Made by a program: the position numbers and the translations under genes. From Stentor coeruleus (Eukaryota; Ciliophora; Heterotrichea; Heterotrichida; Stentoridae): DNA of 46,150 bases. Within the stretch, counting starts at the first letter, position 1. Each line of letters begins with the position of its first letter. Below are positions 46,140-46,150 of this stretch, piece after piece. The notes under the pieces are model-generated. The model saw nothing but the letters and a program-made list of their open reading frames with translations, was not told where the DNA came from and did no database searches. The DNA is taken from the NCBI GenBank assembly GCA_001970955.1, contig MPUH01000557.1:1-46150 (forward strand), read 5' to 3'.

Positions 46140-46150
46140 CCCTCCCTCCC
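46140..46150. repeat. C-rich tract at the right edge (CCCTCCCTCCC)
   Basis: The last 11 bases are three CCC runs separated by single T, in DNA otherwise ~75% A+T. This could be the start of a CCCT-type repeat, a G-quadruplex-forming site on the minus strand, or a sequence-end artefact. The heterotrich telomere unit I recall for Stentor and Blepharisma is CCCTAACA, which this does not match. Confidence 0.4.

Overview
The window looks like somatic (macronuclear) DNA of a heterotrich ciliate, most likely Stentor or a close relative. The sequence is AT-rich, the genes are packed on both strands, and two genes need removal of a 15-nt intron of the same pattern (GTAAnnATTATnTAG), a size characteristic of Stentor. 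The standard code reads every intact gene from end to end: ATP synthase alpha, CPSF160, calcineurin A, uL2 and eL21 are all full length. All 20 intact stop codons are TAA (16) or TAG (4); none is TGA. This, together with a giant Sfi1-like repeat protein of the kind known from heterotrich contractile fibres, is the basis for the assignment. The species is inferred, not proven.

Layout. Positions 2-8203 hold the 3' part of a giant gene for a 69-residue-repeat, tryptophan-anchored scaffold, open at the left edge. Then come calcineurin A (9142-10527, minus), mitochondrial ATP synthase alpha (12727-14337), and a tandem pair separated by only 6 nt: a non-canonical nucleotidyltransferase and CPSF160 (14576-21568), both linked to RNA 3'-end processing. 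A PX protein, an N-acylated coiled-coil protein and the proteasome subunit Rpn3 follow, then an eight-EF-hand protein and a possible winged-helix protein. The right half carries eL21, a Ser-rich unknown, a SANT-like protein with an intron, uL2, two small N-acylated proteins (one ubiquitin-like), an ATP11-like F1 assembly factor, a secreted DsbA-like protein, a membrane RBR ubiquitin ligase, and a large acidic N-acylated unknown.

The most unexpected content lies between the genes. Many of the longer gaps contain broken genes that keep a recognisable reading frame but carry stops and frameshifts. They include a PP6-type phosphatase (8225-9113, minus), a ZnT zinc transporter (10539-11724, minus) and the 5' third of glutaryl-CoA dehydrogenase (30569-30899, minus). 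At least four or five relics of unknown family are also present (23640-24041, 29849-30560, 31916-32450, 39712-40170, 40732-42000). The intergenic space is therefore in good part a gene graveyard rather than regulatory DNA.

Functional themes: calcium and contraction (giant scaffold, EF-hand protein, calcineurin), mitochondrial F1-ATPase (alpha subunit and a probable assembly factor), RNA 3' processing, ubiquitin/proteasome, and membrane-tethered signalling proteins with Met-Gly-Cys type N termini. No rRNA, credible tRNA, CRISPR array or transposase was seen.
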